The notes: generated by a model from the sequence alone, not told the origin. A DNA stretch of 64,000 nucleotides from an uncultured Acetatifactor sp. (GCA_910580225.1 CAJTXE010000017.1:19460-83459), one strand, 5' to 3'; shown: positions 52,801-61,529, counted from the first letter of the stretch. Numbers and translations are program-made.

Positions 52801-53425
52801 TCAGATCAGGAAATTGGGAGATGTGAATGTCAATGCCATCGAAGATTATAAAAGTCTGCTGGAGCGTTTTACCTTTATGAAAACCCAACGGGATGATCTG
52901 GTAGAGGCGGAGAAGACGCTGGAAGGCATTATTGATGAGCTGGATGCCTCCATGCGGAAGCAGTTCACAGAGAAATTCGCAGAGATCAGCAGAGAATTTG
53001 ATAAAGTGTTTAAGGAACTGTTCGGCGGCGGCAAGGGCACTCTGGAGCTGACACCGGATGAGGATATTCTGGAGGCGGGCATCCGTATTATTGCCCAGCC
53101 GCCTGGGAAGAAACTTCAGAATATGATGCAGCTGTCAGGCGGGGAGAAGGCGCTGACTGCCATTGCACTGCTGTTCGCCATTCAGAATCTGAAGCCGTCG
53201 CCCTTTTGTCTGTTGGATGAGATAGAAGCCGCTCTTGATGACTCTAATGTAGGCAGATTTGCAAAATATTTGCATAAATTGACAAAAAATACACAGTTCA
53301 TTGTGATTACACATAGAAGAGGTACGATGGAGCAGGTAGACAGGCTGTACGGAATTACCATGCAGGAGAAAGGTGTATCCACACTGGTGAGCGTCAGTCT
53401 GATCGATAAGGATTTGACGAATTAA
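49865..53425 (+). CDS. smc: chromosome segregation protein SMC
   Basis: 1186 residues. Walker A GPNGSGKSNV (32-41) at the N-terminus, two long coiled coils (about 170-490 and 680-1010) around a hinge (about 505-675, YGGSVKRVMEQ ... LVPGGAISGGAYKNSS), then signature LSGGEKALTAIALLFA and Walker B FCLLDEIEAALDDSNV. Condenses and resolves chromosomes with ScpAB. ATG lies inside the end of rnc; GAGGGG is upstream. Confidence 0.97.
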   Translation: MYLKSIEVQGFKSFANKINFQFHNGITGIVGPNGSGKSNVADAVRWVLGEQRVKQLRGASMQDVIFSGTENRKPLSYAYVAITLDNADHQLATSFDEVTVARRIYRSGESEYLINGSSCRLKDVNELFYDTGIGKEGYSIIGQGQIDKILSGKPEERRELFDEAAGIVKFKRRKAAAQTRLENEKQNLVRVNDILSELEKQLGPLERQSETARVYLRKREELKNLDVNVFLLENANLREQLRTAEEKYEIADTELSQTKTSYESAKDEYTNVQEALEKLEAEIEQARSTATDAGLTRGRLEGELNVLKEQINSGKGSEAHLNSRRRTLQEEIAARERDREVLLREKRDTDTQVEEITVLADTARQKLEEIQKRIERLNSGVEEGKNTIIRELGQRATIKSRLGRLDTMMEQVNIRKAELNSRLLRIKSDEAAREETLRGLEEAFERVTEEIRALTKQEKDMEQELGTFREALTQKDARLREAQSAYHMERSRLEALANLAERYEGYGGSVKRVMEQRERNRGIIGVVADIIQTEKQYETAIETALGGNIQNIVTDHEDTAKQMIAYLKTNKLGRATFLPLTSIKNPQKFKNPEVLTEKGVIGTADSLIRIDDRYRDVAVSLLGRIVVADHVDNAVKLAAKYRHTLRIVTLEGELLVPGGAISGGAYKNSSNLLGRRREIDELEGRVKKLQAVIDETNRDIENTKARRTRLRVDVEAVKNEIQRKSIEQNTARLNISQARERMEEEAGSAASLRAESAEIEAQILEIRKDKDTIRQELADSETLEQQTQEQIAGFGQELEEERKLEVSAASAVSEWELKVGNMRQTLDFKQSNVDRITGEIEKSGEELSEILKALEENRREMDLRELKIAEIEKTITASFQAQNTSEELLKESMMHKEELSSRQKTFFTRREELSEKLSALDKETYRLNAQREKLEEALESQINYMWDEYEITLTDAAVLRNEEMTDLSAMKKEIASLRDQIRKLGDVNVNAIEDYKSLLERFTFMKTQRDDLVEAEKTLEGIIDELDASMRKQFTEKFAEISREFDKVFKELFGGGKGTLELTPDEDILEAGIRIIAQPPGKKLQNMMQLSGGEKALTAIALLFAIQNLKPSPFCLLDEIEAALDDSNVGRFAKYLHKLTKNTQFIVITHRRGTMEQVDRLYGITMQEKGVSTLVSVSLIDKDLTN

Positions 53426-53442
53426 AGGGAGAGTGATGAAAC

Positions 53443-54390
53443 ATGGGCGAAGGAAAAAAAGGATTTTTTACCAGATTAAAAGAAGGACTTGCCAAGACAA
53501 GGAATAACATCGTCCGGGGAATCGATTCCCTGTTCAGCGGATTTTCTGCCATTGACGATGATTTCTACGAGGAGCTGGAAGAGATACTGATCATGGGAGA
53601 TATCGGTGTGAATGCCACTGCCGAAATCGTCAGCCGTCTCAAAGACCAGATCAAAGAGCAGCATATCAGGGAACCGCAGGCCTGCAAACAGCTGCTGATA
53701 GACGGTATCAAAGAACAGATGCGAGTAGGAGAAAATGCCTATAATTTCGAGAAAAATCAGTCAGTGATCATGGTGATCGGTGTGAACGGTGTGGGCAAGA
53801 CCACTTCCGTGGGCAAGCTGGCAGGGAAATTCAAAGAGGCTGGCAGGAGAGTTTTGATCGCGGCAGCTGATACGTTTCGTGCAGCGGCCGGAGATCAGCT
53901 GGCAGAGTGGGCCAGACGGGCTGATGTACCCATGGTGGGCGGCAATGAGGGTGCAGATCCGGCAAGCGTGGTCTATGACGCTGTCAATGCGGCAAAGGCC
54001 AGGGGGGTGGATGTCCTTCTGATCGATACGGCAGGCCGCCTTCATAATAAGAAGAATCTGATGGAAGAGCTGCGCAAGATGAACCGGATCATAGACAGGG
54101 AATTTCCGGATGCACACAGGGAGAATCTGATTGTTCTGGATGGAACCACCGGGCAGAACGCACTGGTACAGGCAAGGGAATTCGGTGAGGTTGCCGATCT
54201 GACAGGCATTATTCTGACCAAGATGGACGGAACGGCCAAGGGCGGCATAGCTGTGGCTATCCAGTCTGAGCTGAAGGTTCCGGTGAAGTATATCGGAGTG
54301 GGGGAAACCATCGACGATCTGCAGAAATTTGACTCAGATGAATTTGTAAACGCATTATTTGATGTGCGTACAGACAACAGTGAGAGGTAA
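53443..54390 (+). CDS. ftsY: signal recognition particle receptor FtsY
   Basis: 315 residues. NG domain of SRP GTPases: GVNGVGKTTSVGKLA, ADTFRAAAGDQL, DTAGRLHNKKNL and TKMDGTAKGG. The acidic A domain of Escherichia coli FtsY is absent, as usual in Firmicutes; the N-terminal GKKGFFTRLKEGLAKTRNNI is an amphipathic membrane-binding stretch. Targets ribosomes making membrane proteins. Starts 17 bp after smc. Confidence 0.96.
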   Translation: MGEGKKGFFTRLKEGLAKTRNNIVRGIDSLFSGFSAIDDDFYEELEEILIMGDIGVNATAEIVSRLKDQIKEQHIREPQACKQLLIDGIKEQMRVGENAYNFEKNQSVIMVIGVNGVGKTTSVGKLAGKFKEAGRRVLIAAADTFRAAAGDQLAEWARRADVPMVGGNEGADPASVVYDAVNAAKARGVDVLLIDTAGRLHNKKNLMEELRKMNRIIDREFPDAHRENLIVLDGTTGQNALVQAREFGEVADLTGIILTKMDGTAKGGIAVAIQSELKVPVKYIGVGETIDDLQKFDSDEFVNALFDVRTDNSER

Positions 54391-54423
54391 GCAGTTTCTG
54401 ACAGATTTTAACGGCCTACAGAA

Positions 54424-54507
54424 CCGTTCCGGTACAGGCAGTGGGAACGGAGCCTGTTGACGGACAAAGGAGTGAGAAAAGAAATGGCTGTGATCAGGGA
54501 CAGTTAG
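54424..54507 (+). promoter_or_regulatory. possible attenuator-like leader of ilvA
   Basis: Two interleaved stems exclude each other: CCGTTCC (54424-54430) with GGAACGG (54444-54450), and ACAGGC (54434-54439) with GCCTGT (54452-54457). AAAGGAG (54466-54472) is then followed by a seven-residue open frame, MAVIRDS (54484-54507), holding adjacent Val and Ile codons. Confidence 0.4.
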
Positions 54508-54563
54508 TTCATTTTACGTATTATGGAGCAAAAACGATATTGTGCACAAAAAGGAGGAACAAA

Positions 54564-55877
54564 ATGGCAAAAGAGGTGCAGGCAAATGAAGTTGCAGCAA
54601 AGGAGGGAGCTGCCCCCCAGGAGAATGGTTCTCAGATGGAAGAAATCGTGCTGACCAGCGAGGAAGGACTGACTCTGGAGAAATTTGAGGAGGCTTCCGA
54701 GGTGGTAAAGAAGGTTACACTGGAGACAAAGCTGGTTTTCAGCGAATATCTCAGTGCCCAGACAGGGAATAAGGTGTATCTGAAACCCGAGAATATGCAG
54801 CTCACAGGTGCATATAAGCTTCGCGGTGCATATTATAAGATAAGCACTCTCTCGGAGGAAGAACGGGCCAAAGGACTGATCACCGCATCTGCCGGAAATC
54901 ATGCTCAGGGTGTGGCCTATGCTGCGAAGGCATACGGTACGAAGGCCGTTATCGTCATGCCTACCACCACTCCGCTGATGAAGGTGAACCGTACCAAAGG
55001 ATATGGTGCGGAAGTGGTACTTTACGGTGATGTATATGATGAGGCATGTGCGAAGGCATATGAGTTGGCGGACGAGAATGGCTATACTTTTATTCATCCT
55101 TTTGACGATCTGACTGTTGCTACGGGACAGGGCACCATCGCCATGGAAATTGTGAAGGAACTGCCTCTGGTGGACTATATCCTGGTACCTATCGGCGGAG
55201 GCGGGCTGGCAACTGGAGTGGCAACATTGGCAAAACTTCTGAATCCCAAGATAAAAGTGATTGGGGTAGAGCCTGCCGGGGCAAACTGTATGCAGAAGTC
55301 CCTTTCGCAGGGGCATGTGGTAACGCTTCCAAAGGTGACCACCATTGCAGACGGTACTGCGGTTAAGACACCAGGTAATAAGCTTTTCCCCTATATTCAG
55401 AGGAATCTGGACGGCATCATTACAGTAGAAGACCACGAACTTGTGGTTGCATTTCTGGACATGGTGGAAAACCACAAGATAGTAGTAGAAAATTCCGGAC
55501 TTTTGACCGTGGCGGCTCTGAAACATCTGGATGTAAAGGGCAAGAAAGTGGTATCTATTTTAAGCGGCGGAAATATGGATGTTACGACCATGTCTTCCGT
55601 TGTTCAGCAGGGGTTGATAATGCGCGACAGAATTTTCAGTGTGTCTATTCTGCTGCCGGATAAGCCCGGTGAACTGTATCGTGTATCCGGCATCATTGCC
55701 AAGGCAAACGGTAATGTAGTGGAGCTGGAGCACAACCAGTTCGTTACAACGAACCGAAATACTGCTGTAGAACTACGTATTACCATGGAAGCATTTGGTA
55801 CAGAACATAAGAATCAGATTATGAAATCCCTGGAAGAGGAGGGGTATCGTCCCAAGCTGGTGAATGCCAGTTTCTGA
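54564..55877 (+). CDS. ilvA: threonine ammonia-lyase (IlvA/TdcB, with ACT domain)
   Basis: 437 residues. Converts threonine to 2-oxobutanoate and ammonia with pyridoxal phosphate. The lysine site is QLTGAYKLRGA, with SAGNHAQGVA and IGGGGLATG for cofactor binding; a C-terminal ACT-like domain follows (FSVSILLPDKPGELYRVSGIIAKANGNVVELEHN, about 358-437). It has an unusual N-terminal extension of about 35 acidic residues; ATG at 54564 is backed by AAAGGAGG, so the extension is probably real. Could serve isoleucine synthesis or threonine catabolism; a leader encoding Val-Ile hints at the former. Confidence 0.93.
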   Translation: MAKEVQANEVAAKEGAAPQENGSQMEEIVLTSEEGLTLEKFEEASEVVKKVTLETKLVFSEYLSAQTGNKVYLKPENMQLTGAYKLRGAYYKISTLSEEERAKGLITASAGNHAQGVAYAAKAYGTKAVIVMPTTTPLMKVNRTKGYGAEVVLYGDVYDEACAKAYELADENGYTFIHPFDDLTVATGQGTIAMEIVKELPLVDYILVPIGGGGLATGVATLAKLLNPKIKVIGVEPAGANCMQKSLSQGHVVTLPKVTTIADGTAVKTPGNKLFPYIQRNLDGIITVEDHELVVAFLDMVENHKIVVENSGLLTVAALKHLDVKGKKVVSILSGGNMDVTTMSSVVQQGLIMRDRIFSVSILLPDKPGELYRVSGIIAKANGNVVELEHNQFVTTNRNTAVELRITMEAFGTEHKNQIMKSLEEEGYRPKLVNASF

Positions 55878-55942
55878 TGACAGAGCCTGCTGCGGACGTG
55901 GGCGAAGCGGTTGGTAAAGGATGAGAAGAGGGTTTGGAGAGA

Positions 55943-56845
55943 ATGGTTAATAAAGAGCAGGAGAATGAAATCCAATATGAAGCAGAGAAAACTTTCTGCC
56001 GGAGATGTATGGACTATCTGACTATCACAGTGGCGGCGGTAATCTATGCCGTTGCTGTCAGTCTGTTCCTGGACCCTAATTCCCTGGCGCCGGGCGGTGT
56101 CACAGGCATCGCTATCATCCTGAACCGAATCACCGGTCTGGAGACCGGTACCTGGATGTTTGCCGTTAATATTCCTATATTGATTATTGGAATGTGGAAA
56201 TTTGGATGGCGTTTCATTCTGTCTACTCTGTACTGTACGCTGGCGATGTCCTGTATGACGAATTTACTGTCTCCTGTAGGAGCGCTTACCACGGATCCTC
56301 TGCTGGCGGCGTTGGTGGGCGGTTCCCTGATGGCGGTGAGCCTGGGACTGGTTTTCAGGGCAGGGGCTACATCGGGAGGGACGGATATCATCGTAAAATT
56401 GCTGCGGCTGCAGTTTCCGCATCTGAAGACGGGATTGCTGTTTCTGCTGACAGACGCGGTGATTGTGACGGCATCAGCTTTCGTGTTTCAGGATATTGAT
56501 ACGGCATTGTATGCGGGTCTGGTGGTGTTTGTGAATTCTATTCTGCTGGATTTGGTTCTGTACGGCAGGGATGGTGCAAAAATGTTCTTTATTATCAGTG
56601 ATAATCATCATGTGATCGTAGAACGGCTGCTGAAGGAATTGGACATCAGCGCCACCTATATTTCTGGACAGGGTGCTTACAGCGGGGTGTGTAAAAATGT
56701 CATTCTCTGTATTGTGAAAAAACATCTCTCGCCAAAGTTGGAGGAGATCGTCCGTCAGGAGGATCCGAAGGCTTTCACCATTATAACCAGTGCTACAGAG
56801 ATTTATGGAGAAGGGTATAAAAATATTTTCAGTGAAAAGTTATAA
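55943..56845 (+). CDS. YitT-family membrane protein (DUF161/DUF2179)
   Basis: 300 residues. Five to six membrane segments, with LDPNSLAPGGVTGIAIILN, RAGATSGGTDIIVKLL and TDAVIVTASAFVF typical of YitT, then a soluble DUF2179 domain (about 215-300; GAYSGVCKNVILCIVKKH). Function unestablished. ATG at 55943 has GAAGAGGG about 10 bp upstream; a TTG at 55934 is also in frame. Followed by a strong terminator. Confidence 0.92.
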   Translation: MVNKEQENEIQYEAEKTFCRRCMDYLTITVAAVIYAVAVSLFLDPNSLAPGGVTGIAIILNRITGLETGTWMFAVNIPILIIGMWKFGWRFILSTLYCTLAMSCMTNLLSPVGALTTDPLLAALVGGSLMAVSLGLVFRAGATSGGTDIIVKLLRLQFPHLKTGLLFLLTDAVIVTASAFVFQDIDTALYAGLVVFVNSILLDLVLYGRDGAKMFFIISDNHHVIVERLLKELDISATYISGQGAYSGVCKNVILCIVKKHLSPKLEEIVRQEDPKAFTIITSATEIYGEGYKNIFSEKL

Positions 56846-56874
56846 ACAGAGGATGTGTGTTCCTTCTGATTTCT

Positions 56875-56923
56875 GCATCTGCTCCGGAATATCTGATTTC
56901 CGGAGCAGATGCATTTCTTTTTT
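56875..56923 (+). terminator. Rho-independent terminator after the YitT gene
   Basis: A 15-bp perfect stem (56875-56889 with 56898-56912) and a T-rich tail ending TCTTTTTT. The tail overlaps the first half of the TTTGAC direct repeat. Confidence 0.93.
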
Positions 56924-56937
56924 GACTGTTTTTTGAC
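56921..56937 (+). promoter_or_regulatory. TTTGAC-N5-TTTGAC direct repeat before the two-component genes
   Basis: TTTGAC at 56921-56926 and 56932-56937, period 11 bp. OmpR/PhoB-type regulators bind such direct repeats. The same arrangement is at 59250-59266. Confidence 0.6.
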
Positions 56938-56991
56938 TTTTTTATGGGATACTGAATTGATTTCATGATTTTGACAGGGGGAAAGAAGGTA

Positions 56992-57666
56992 ATGACATAT
57001 AGAATTCTGATTGTAGACGATGAAAAGATGATGACCGAACTTCTGACCGATCATCTGCAGGACTGCGGCTATGAAGTATTGGCGGCAAACAGCGCCGGAG
57101 AAGCCATGGCGCTTCTGTCCAGGCAGCCGGATCTGATCATTTTGGATATTAACATGCCGGGAATGGACGGTCTGGAATTCTGCAGAAGTATACGAAGCCA
57201 TATTGTTTGTCCCATTTTGTTTGTGACTGCGAGGATCACGGAGCAGGACAAAATCAATGGTCTCACCTACGGCGGAGATGATTATATTACCAAGCCTTTT
57301 AGTCTGAATGAACTTTCTGCCAGGGTTGCGGCTCATCTGAGGCGGGATGAAAGAAACAAAGGCAGAATGTCCGTTCTGATTTCTCATGAATTGATTGTCA
57401 ATCTGTCGGAGAGGACGGTATCCTGGCATGGAGAAGATATTTTTTTCTCCAGGAAAGAATTTGATTTAATTGAATTCCTGCTGACTAATGCCAACCAGGT
57501 ATTTGATAAGGAGAGAATCTACGAAATGGTATGGGGCTATGACGCGGAAGGAGATAGTAATGTGATAAAAGAACATATTCGGAAGATCAGGGGCAAACTC
57601 AGGGAAATAACCGGGTATGACTACATTGAGACTGTCTGGGGAGTTGGATATAAGTGGAACCGATGA
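56992..57666 (+). CDS. OmpR-family response regulator
   Basis: 224 residues. Receiver: acidic pocket VDDEK (9-10), phosphate acceptor Asp52 (LIILDINMPGMDG), TAR and the TKPF lysine. Winged-helix output domain: ELIVNLSERTVSWHGEDIFFSRKEFDLIEFLLTNANQVFDKERIYEMVWGYDAEGDSNVIKEHIRKIRGKL. ATG at 56992 follows AAGAAGG. A 57-bp step leads to the histidine kinase gene. Likely binds the TTTGAC repeats. Confidence 0.94.
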   Translation: MTYRILIVDDEKMMTELLTDHLQDCGYEVLAANSAGEAMALLSRQPDLIILDINMPGMDGLEFCRSIRSHIVCPILFVTARITEQDKINGLTYGGDDYITKPFSLNELSARVAAHLRRDERNKGRMSVLISHELIVNLSERTVSWHGEDIFFSRKEFDLIEFLLTNANQVFDKERIYEMVWGYDAEGDSNVIKEHIRKIRGKLREITGYDYIETVWGVGYKWNR

Positions 57667-57721
57667 AGGAGACACTGGGTGGTATTCAATGCAGAAAGTT
57701 CGTGTTTGGGAAGGAGCTATT

Positions 57722-59254
57722 TTGAAAACAGGAAAAAGAAGATGGAGAACCGCTGATTTATCGCTTCGCGGTTATTTTATGCTGACAATTTTTTTAACTT
57801 TTTGTACTGTTGTGTTGCTGTCAGGGGGGACGATCGCGGGTTGTACGGCATTTCGCCATTATCTGATGCCGGATCCTGATGCAGCATATCTGACGGTGGA
57901 CCAGGTGCTGGAAGATGGTTCTGCCTCCAGTTTTACCTATCTTCTGAACTTTGGAGAGGAAACAAAACTGCCGGATATGGTCGCGATGACCGTGGAAACC
58001 GTCACGATGGATGAGGGCGCTGATACGGAGGTGCAGGATGAGCAGAAGACAGATTTATATACCCGCAAAACGGTAGTTCATGAAAATGCAGTAGATGAGA
58101 CTTATTCCATCAGGAAAATCGAGAGCAGTTATGACACGTTGACTCCGAAGCGAAAATTGGCATATCAGCTTTGCGGTGCTGCAATGGTAGCTGTTCCGGC
58201 AGTATTGTCCATCGGAGGAATTCTGTTTAGCGGTTTCTGGTTTTATCGCAGGCGGCTTTCGCATCCGCTGCGGCTGCTGTCAGAGGCAACGGAACAGATT
58301 GCGGCGCAGAATCTTGACTTTTCTCTGGAATATGTCTGTGAGGATGAAATGGGGGCACTGTGTCGGTCTTTTGAATCGATGCGGAAGGAATTGGCCGGTA
58401 ATCAGAAAGCCATGTGGGAAATGCTGGAGCAGAGAAAACTGATGCAGGCATCCATTGCGCATGATCTGCGTAATCCCATCGCGATAATTCAGGGATATAC
58501 GGAATATCTGCAGATCAATCTCCCGACAGGAAAGATAAGCAGGGAAAAGGCGGAGCGAATTGTGGGAAATCTGCATATGGCAGCGAAGCGGCTGGAGCAA
58601 TATACGGAATCTGTGAGAAAATTGAATCAGCTGGAAGATATGGAGGTGAAGCGGGAAGAAGTGTCTGCCTGCAAATTTATAGCGGATATTCGGGATGATC
58701 TGGAGATAATGGCCAAGGGAGCGGGAATTCTTCTGCAGCTGGAGTGCCATTCTCCTGGGTGTAAACTGGAGACAGCATGTCCACAGGATACGTTGGGAAG
58801 GAGTGGGACAGGCGCGCCGAATCTTGAGGGTGCTTTGCCGAAAGAGAGGATGAGTCAAACAGATGCCCTGAGGAAGGGTAGGGTGGCTTCAGAGGATATC
58901 CGGGAGAGATGGGGACTTATTCCGGCAGATATTCTTAGTGTGGATAAAGTGATTGTGTACAGGCTTATGGAAAATATAGTTGAGAATGCCGTCCGATTCG
59001 CACAACATAAAATAACTGTTGTATTTACGCTTCAGAAACCGGCACTGGAGATTACGGTAACAGATGACGGCAATGGGTTTCCTGACGAAATCCTTCGCCG
59101 GGGAAGAAAGACATTTCTTCCAACCGGGCAGGACGGCCATCTGGGAATGGGACTGGCCGTCAGTCGGATCCTGTGTGAAAAACATGGGGGCAGTTTCCTG
59201 TTTCAAAATGCTGTTCCTCATGGTGCAATCGTAAAAATAAAGCTGGAAGTTTGA
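57722..59254 (+). CDS. sensor histidine kinase
   Basis: About 510 residues. Two membrane segments (about 17-40 and 160-182) flank an extracytoplasmic region of about 120 residues, then HAMP (about 183-235), the H-box SIAHDLRNPIAI with the phosphorylated histidine near 245, N-box RLMENIVENAVRF, and G-boxes DDGNGFP and GHLGMGLAVSRILCEKHGG. A poorly conserved insert (about 345-395) lies between dimerisation and ATPase parts. TTG at 57722 sits 5 bp after a perfect AAGGAG; ATG at 57689 is an alternative. Partner of the preceding regulator. Confidence 0.9.
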   Translation: MKTGKRRWRTADLSLRGYFMLTIFLTFCTVVLLSGGTIAGCTAFRHYLMPDPDAAYLTVDQVLEDGSASSFTYLLNFGEETKLPDMVAMTVETVTMDEGADTEVQDEQKTDLYTRKTVVHENAVDETYSIRKIESSYDTLTPKRKLAYQLCGAAMVAVPAVLSIGGILFSGFWFYRRRLSHPLRLLSEATEQIAAQNLDFSLEYVCEDEMGALCRSFESMRKELAGNQKAMWEMLEQRKLMQASIAHDLRNPIAIIQGYTEYLQINLPTGKISREKAERIVGNLHMAAKRLEQYTESVRKLNQLEDMEVKREEVSACKFIADIRDDLEIMAKGAGILLQLECHSPGCKLETACPQDTLGRSGTGAPNLEGALPKERMSQTDALRKGRVASEDIRERWGLIPADILSVDKVIVYRLMENIVENAVRFAQHKITVVFTLQKPALEITVTDDGNGFPDEILRRGRKTFLPTGQDGHLGMGLAVSRILCEKHGGSFLFQNAVPHGAIVKIKLEV

Positions 59255-59266
59255 CAGAAATTTGAC
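59250..59266 (+). promoter_or_regulatory. TTTGAC-N5-TTTGAC direct repeat before the lipoprotein/ABC genes
   Basis: TTTGAC at 59250-59255 and 59261-59266, overlapping the kinase stop codon. A TATTAT -10 lies at 59288-59293, placing the repeat over the -35 region as for class II activation by a PhoB-like regulator. Confidence 0.65.
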
Positions 59267-59318
59267 TTTTCCATAGTAAGATCTTCTTATTATCAAAGGA
59301 TAACAAGGAGGTCTTTTT

Positions 59319-60776
59319 ATGTGGAAGAAAACAATTGCATTTTTGATTTCTACCGGTATGGTTCTTTCGTTGGGAGCATGCAGCGGGACAGAACCTGGGA
59401 ATGATTCTGCCGGACAAAGGATTGAGGCCGGCGGAGCTGTGGAAGACAATGACGGCATGACGGGAGAAAGCGGAGAAAATAACACAGAATGGGAAACGGA
59501 AACAGGAAACAGTCAGGAAAATCTGACAGGAGAAGAAGGCGGGCTTCGACAGCTTGTTTCCGAAAATATGGAGGGATGCCTTACCGAAAACGGTTACTAT
59601 TATCTCACCACTGAAATGGAAGAACTCTCTGACGGCAATTTTGGTACCCACTTGATGTACATGGATTTTGCCGCACAACAGGAAATTTATCTGTGTAGTA
59701 ATGCAGGCTGTACCCATAATTCCCAGGATTGTCCGTCGGTGTTTCCCTGTGATGATTTTCCGCTCTATACGACGATTCTTTTTGTCTGGAAGGATTCTTT
59801 GTATGTCCTAAGCAAGAAGTCCGATGATGACGGCTCCAGCATACAGTTTTTTGGAGAGAGAATTGGGGATTCCGACTACATGGAGGAGAGGTCTGCTGTT
59901 CTCTACAAGATGAATCTGGATGGAACCGGCCGGGAGAGATTCTATGTTTTTGATGCTTCTCTGACGTTGGAAGATCTGGTTTTGTGTGACGAAACCGGAC
60001 TATATGTAGTGACGAAGAAACTGTCTGCGCAAGAGGAGGAAGAGGGAACTTTTATCAATTCGGCTGAGCGCAGACTGGTTTATCTGGATCCGGAATCCAA
60101 AGAGATAAAAGATATCTGTAATCTGGAATTTGGAGATTCCATTTCCTGGCATCTGGCAGACTGCTATGGACGTACACTTGTTTTGGAGGGAATTGATTAC
60201 AAGAGGGAGGTATCTAACGAGGAATTGTATGATGACGACGCATATAAGGATATATTTGATAATTCAGAGGAAATTGTTGCAACACTTTCTATAGATAACG
60301 GTTCGCCGGTTGTCCGGTATCGTATGAGCAATCAGGCTTTGAATTCTTCTGTGATCGATAGAAATATGCTATATGTGTCAAGTGAAGCTGACGGTGTAGT
60401 CAGAAGTGTTGATTTAATTACCGGGCAGGAGAAGGAGCTTTACCGGGCACAGGAGGGCGCCTGTTACCTGTATCAGAAAATCGGCGATAAATTATGCTGC
60501 GAGGAAAAGCTTGAAGGTCATGAATTTTCCTACATAGATGTGGATACCGGGGAAATCTGCCGATCATCGCTGGTGAACAAAAGTTTGGGATGGAGACTGG
60601 AATTTCGCGGTGTTCTTGATTCGGATGTGCTGGTGATCTATGATTATGAGGCTACACCTCTGTATGGAGAATCCTATGAAATTACACGCTATCAATTCGG
60701 ATTGATTTCCCAGGAGGATCTGTTTGCAGGAAATGATAATTTTCGAAGGATCAACATGATTGGGAAAGGAAGATGA
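59319..60776 (+). CDS. lipoprotein with cysteine-rich motif, possible beta-propeller
   Basis: 485 residues. Signal peptide ends LGAC with Cys21 as lipid site; an acidic linker (about 22-75) follows. The body has repeated short strands (YYYLTTEMEE, SLYVLSKKSDD, GLYVVTKKL, LVYLDPESKEI, LYVSSEADGVVRSVDL) suggesting a propeller. IYLCSNAGCTHNSQDCPSVF (about 127-146) is a Cys/His-rich motif that could bind metal. AAGGAGG precedes the ATG. Placed between the two-component genes and the ABC genes, it may be the accessory sensor or binding protein. The family is not named with certainty. Confidence 0.72.
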   Translation: MWKKTIAFLISTGMVLSLGACSGTEPGNDSAGQRIEAGGAVEDNDGMTGESGENNTEWETETGNSQENLTGEEGGLRQLVSENMEGCLTENGYYYLTTEMEELSDGNFGTHLMYMDFAAQQEIYLCSNAGCTHNSQDCPSVFPCDDFPLYTTILFVWKDSLYVLSKKSDDDGSSIQFFGERIGDSDYMEERSAVLYKMNLDGTGRERFYVFDASLTLEDLVLCDETGLYVVTKKLSAQEEEEGTFINSAERRLVYLDPESKEIKDICNLEFGDSISWHLADCYGRTLVLEGIDYKREVSNEELYDDDAYKDIFDNSEEIVATLSIDNGSPVVRYRMSNQALNSSVIDRNMLYVSSEADGVVRSVDLITGQEKELYRAQEGACYLYQKIGDKLCCEEKLEGHEFSYIDVDTGEICRSSLVNKSLGWRLEFRGVLDSDVLVIYDYEATPLYGESYEITRYQFGLISQEDLFAGNDNFRRINMIGKGR

Positions 60777-60779
60777 AAG

Positions 60780-61529
60780 ATGCTGCAGCTTAATATAATT
60801 ACGAAAAAATACAAAGATAAAACGGCTTTGGATCAGGTCAGTCTGGAAATGAATTCCGGTATTTATGGTTTGTTGGGGCCGAACGGAGCCGGGAAATCTA
60901 CCCTGATGAATATTATCACAGGCAACTTGATGCCTACATCCGGTACTGTCTGCTGGAACGGAGAGGATATCAGGAGCCTTGGTGCGTCTTATAGAAGTCT
61001 GCTGGGGTATGCACCTCAGCAGCAGGGGTTGTATGAACATTTTTCAGGAGTCCGTTTTCTGTCCTATATGGCGACTTTGAAGGGAATTCCGAAAAAGAGG
61101 CAGTCAGAAGAGATAGAGCGTGTACTATCATTTGTCAACCTGACAGATGTGAAAAAAAGAGCTGTGGGCACCTGGTCTGGCGGAATGAAGCAGAGGCTTC
61201 TCATTGCCCAGGCCATACTGGGTGACCCTAAGTGCATTGTTCTGGATGAACCGACTGCAGGGTTGGACCCCAAAGAGCGCGTCCGAGTCAGGGAAAGTAT
61301 CCGCGCTCTTGCCGGTGACCGGATCCTTCTGGTATCTACCCATGTGGTATCCGATATCGAATCTGTGGCGAAGGAAATCCTGCTGCTGAAATCCGGCCGT
61401 CTGGCGGATCGGGGAACTGTGGAGGCGCTGTGTGAAAAATACAATACATCCGGCGGTTTGGAAGAAGTGTATTTGAAGGTATTCGGAGAGGAGAAAAGCA
61501 TAAGGGGGGAAAACACATGTTTCGTCTGA
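60780..61529 (+). CDS. ABC transporter ATPase (CcmA/NatA type)
   Basis: 249 residues. Walker A GPNGAGKST, Q-loop APQQQGLYEHFSGVRFLSYMATLKGI, signature WSGGMKQR, Walker B CIVLDEPTAGLD, switch histidine STHVVSDIE. Pairs with the permease whose gene overlaps its end by 13 bp. Such ATPases drive ABC-2 type exporters for drugs, peptides or lipids. Confidence 0.93.
   Translation: MLQLNIITKKYKDKTALDQVSLEMNSGIYGLLGPNGAGKSTLMNIITGNLMPTSGTVCWNGEDIRSLGASYRSLLGYAPQQQGLYEHFSGVRFLSYMATLKGIPKKRQSEEIERVLSFVNLTDVKKRAVGTWSGGMKQRLLIAQAILGDPKCIVLDEPTAGLDPKERVRVRESIRALAGDRILLVSTHVVSDIESVAKEILLLKSGRLADRGTVEALCEKYNTSGGLEEVYLKVFGEEKSIRGENTCFV

Noticed and set aside
49871..53382. Several minus-strand open frames over smc
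   Set aside because: They are shadows of the coiled-coil gene, with no ribosome sites or protein resemblance.
54424..54457. H-type pseudoknot before ilvA
   Set aside because: The loop that must cross the 7-bp stem would be one nucleotide, which is sterically unlikely; alternative stems are more plausible.
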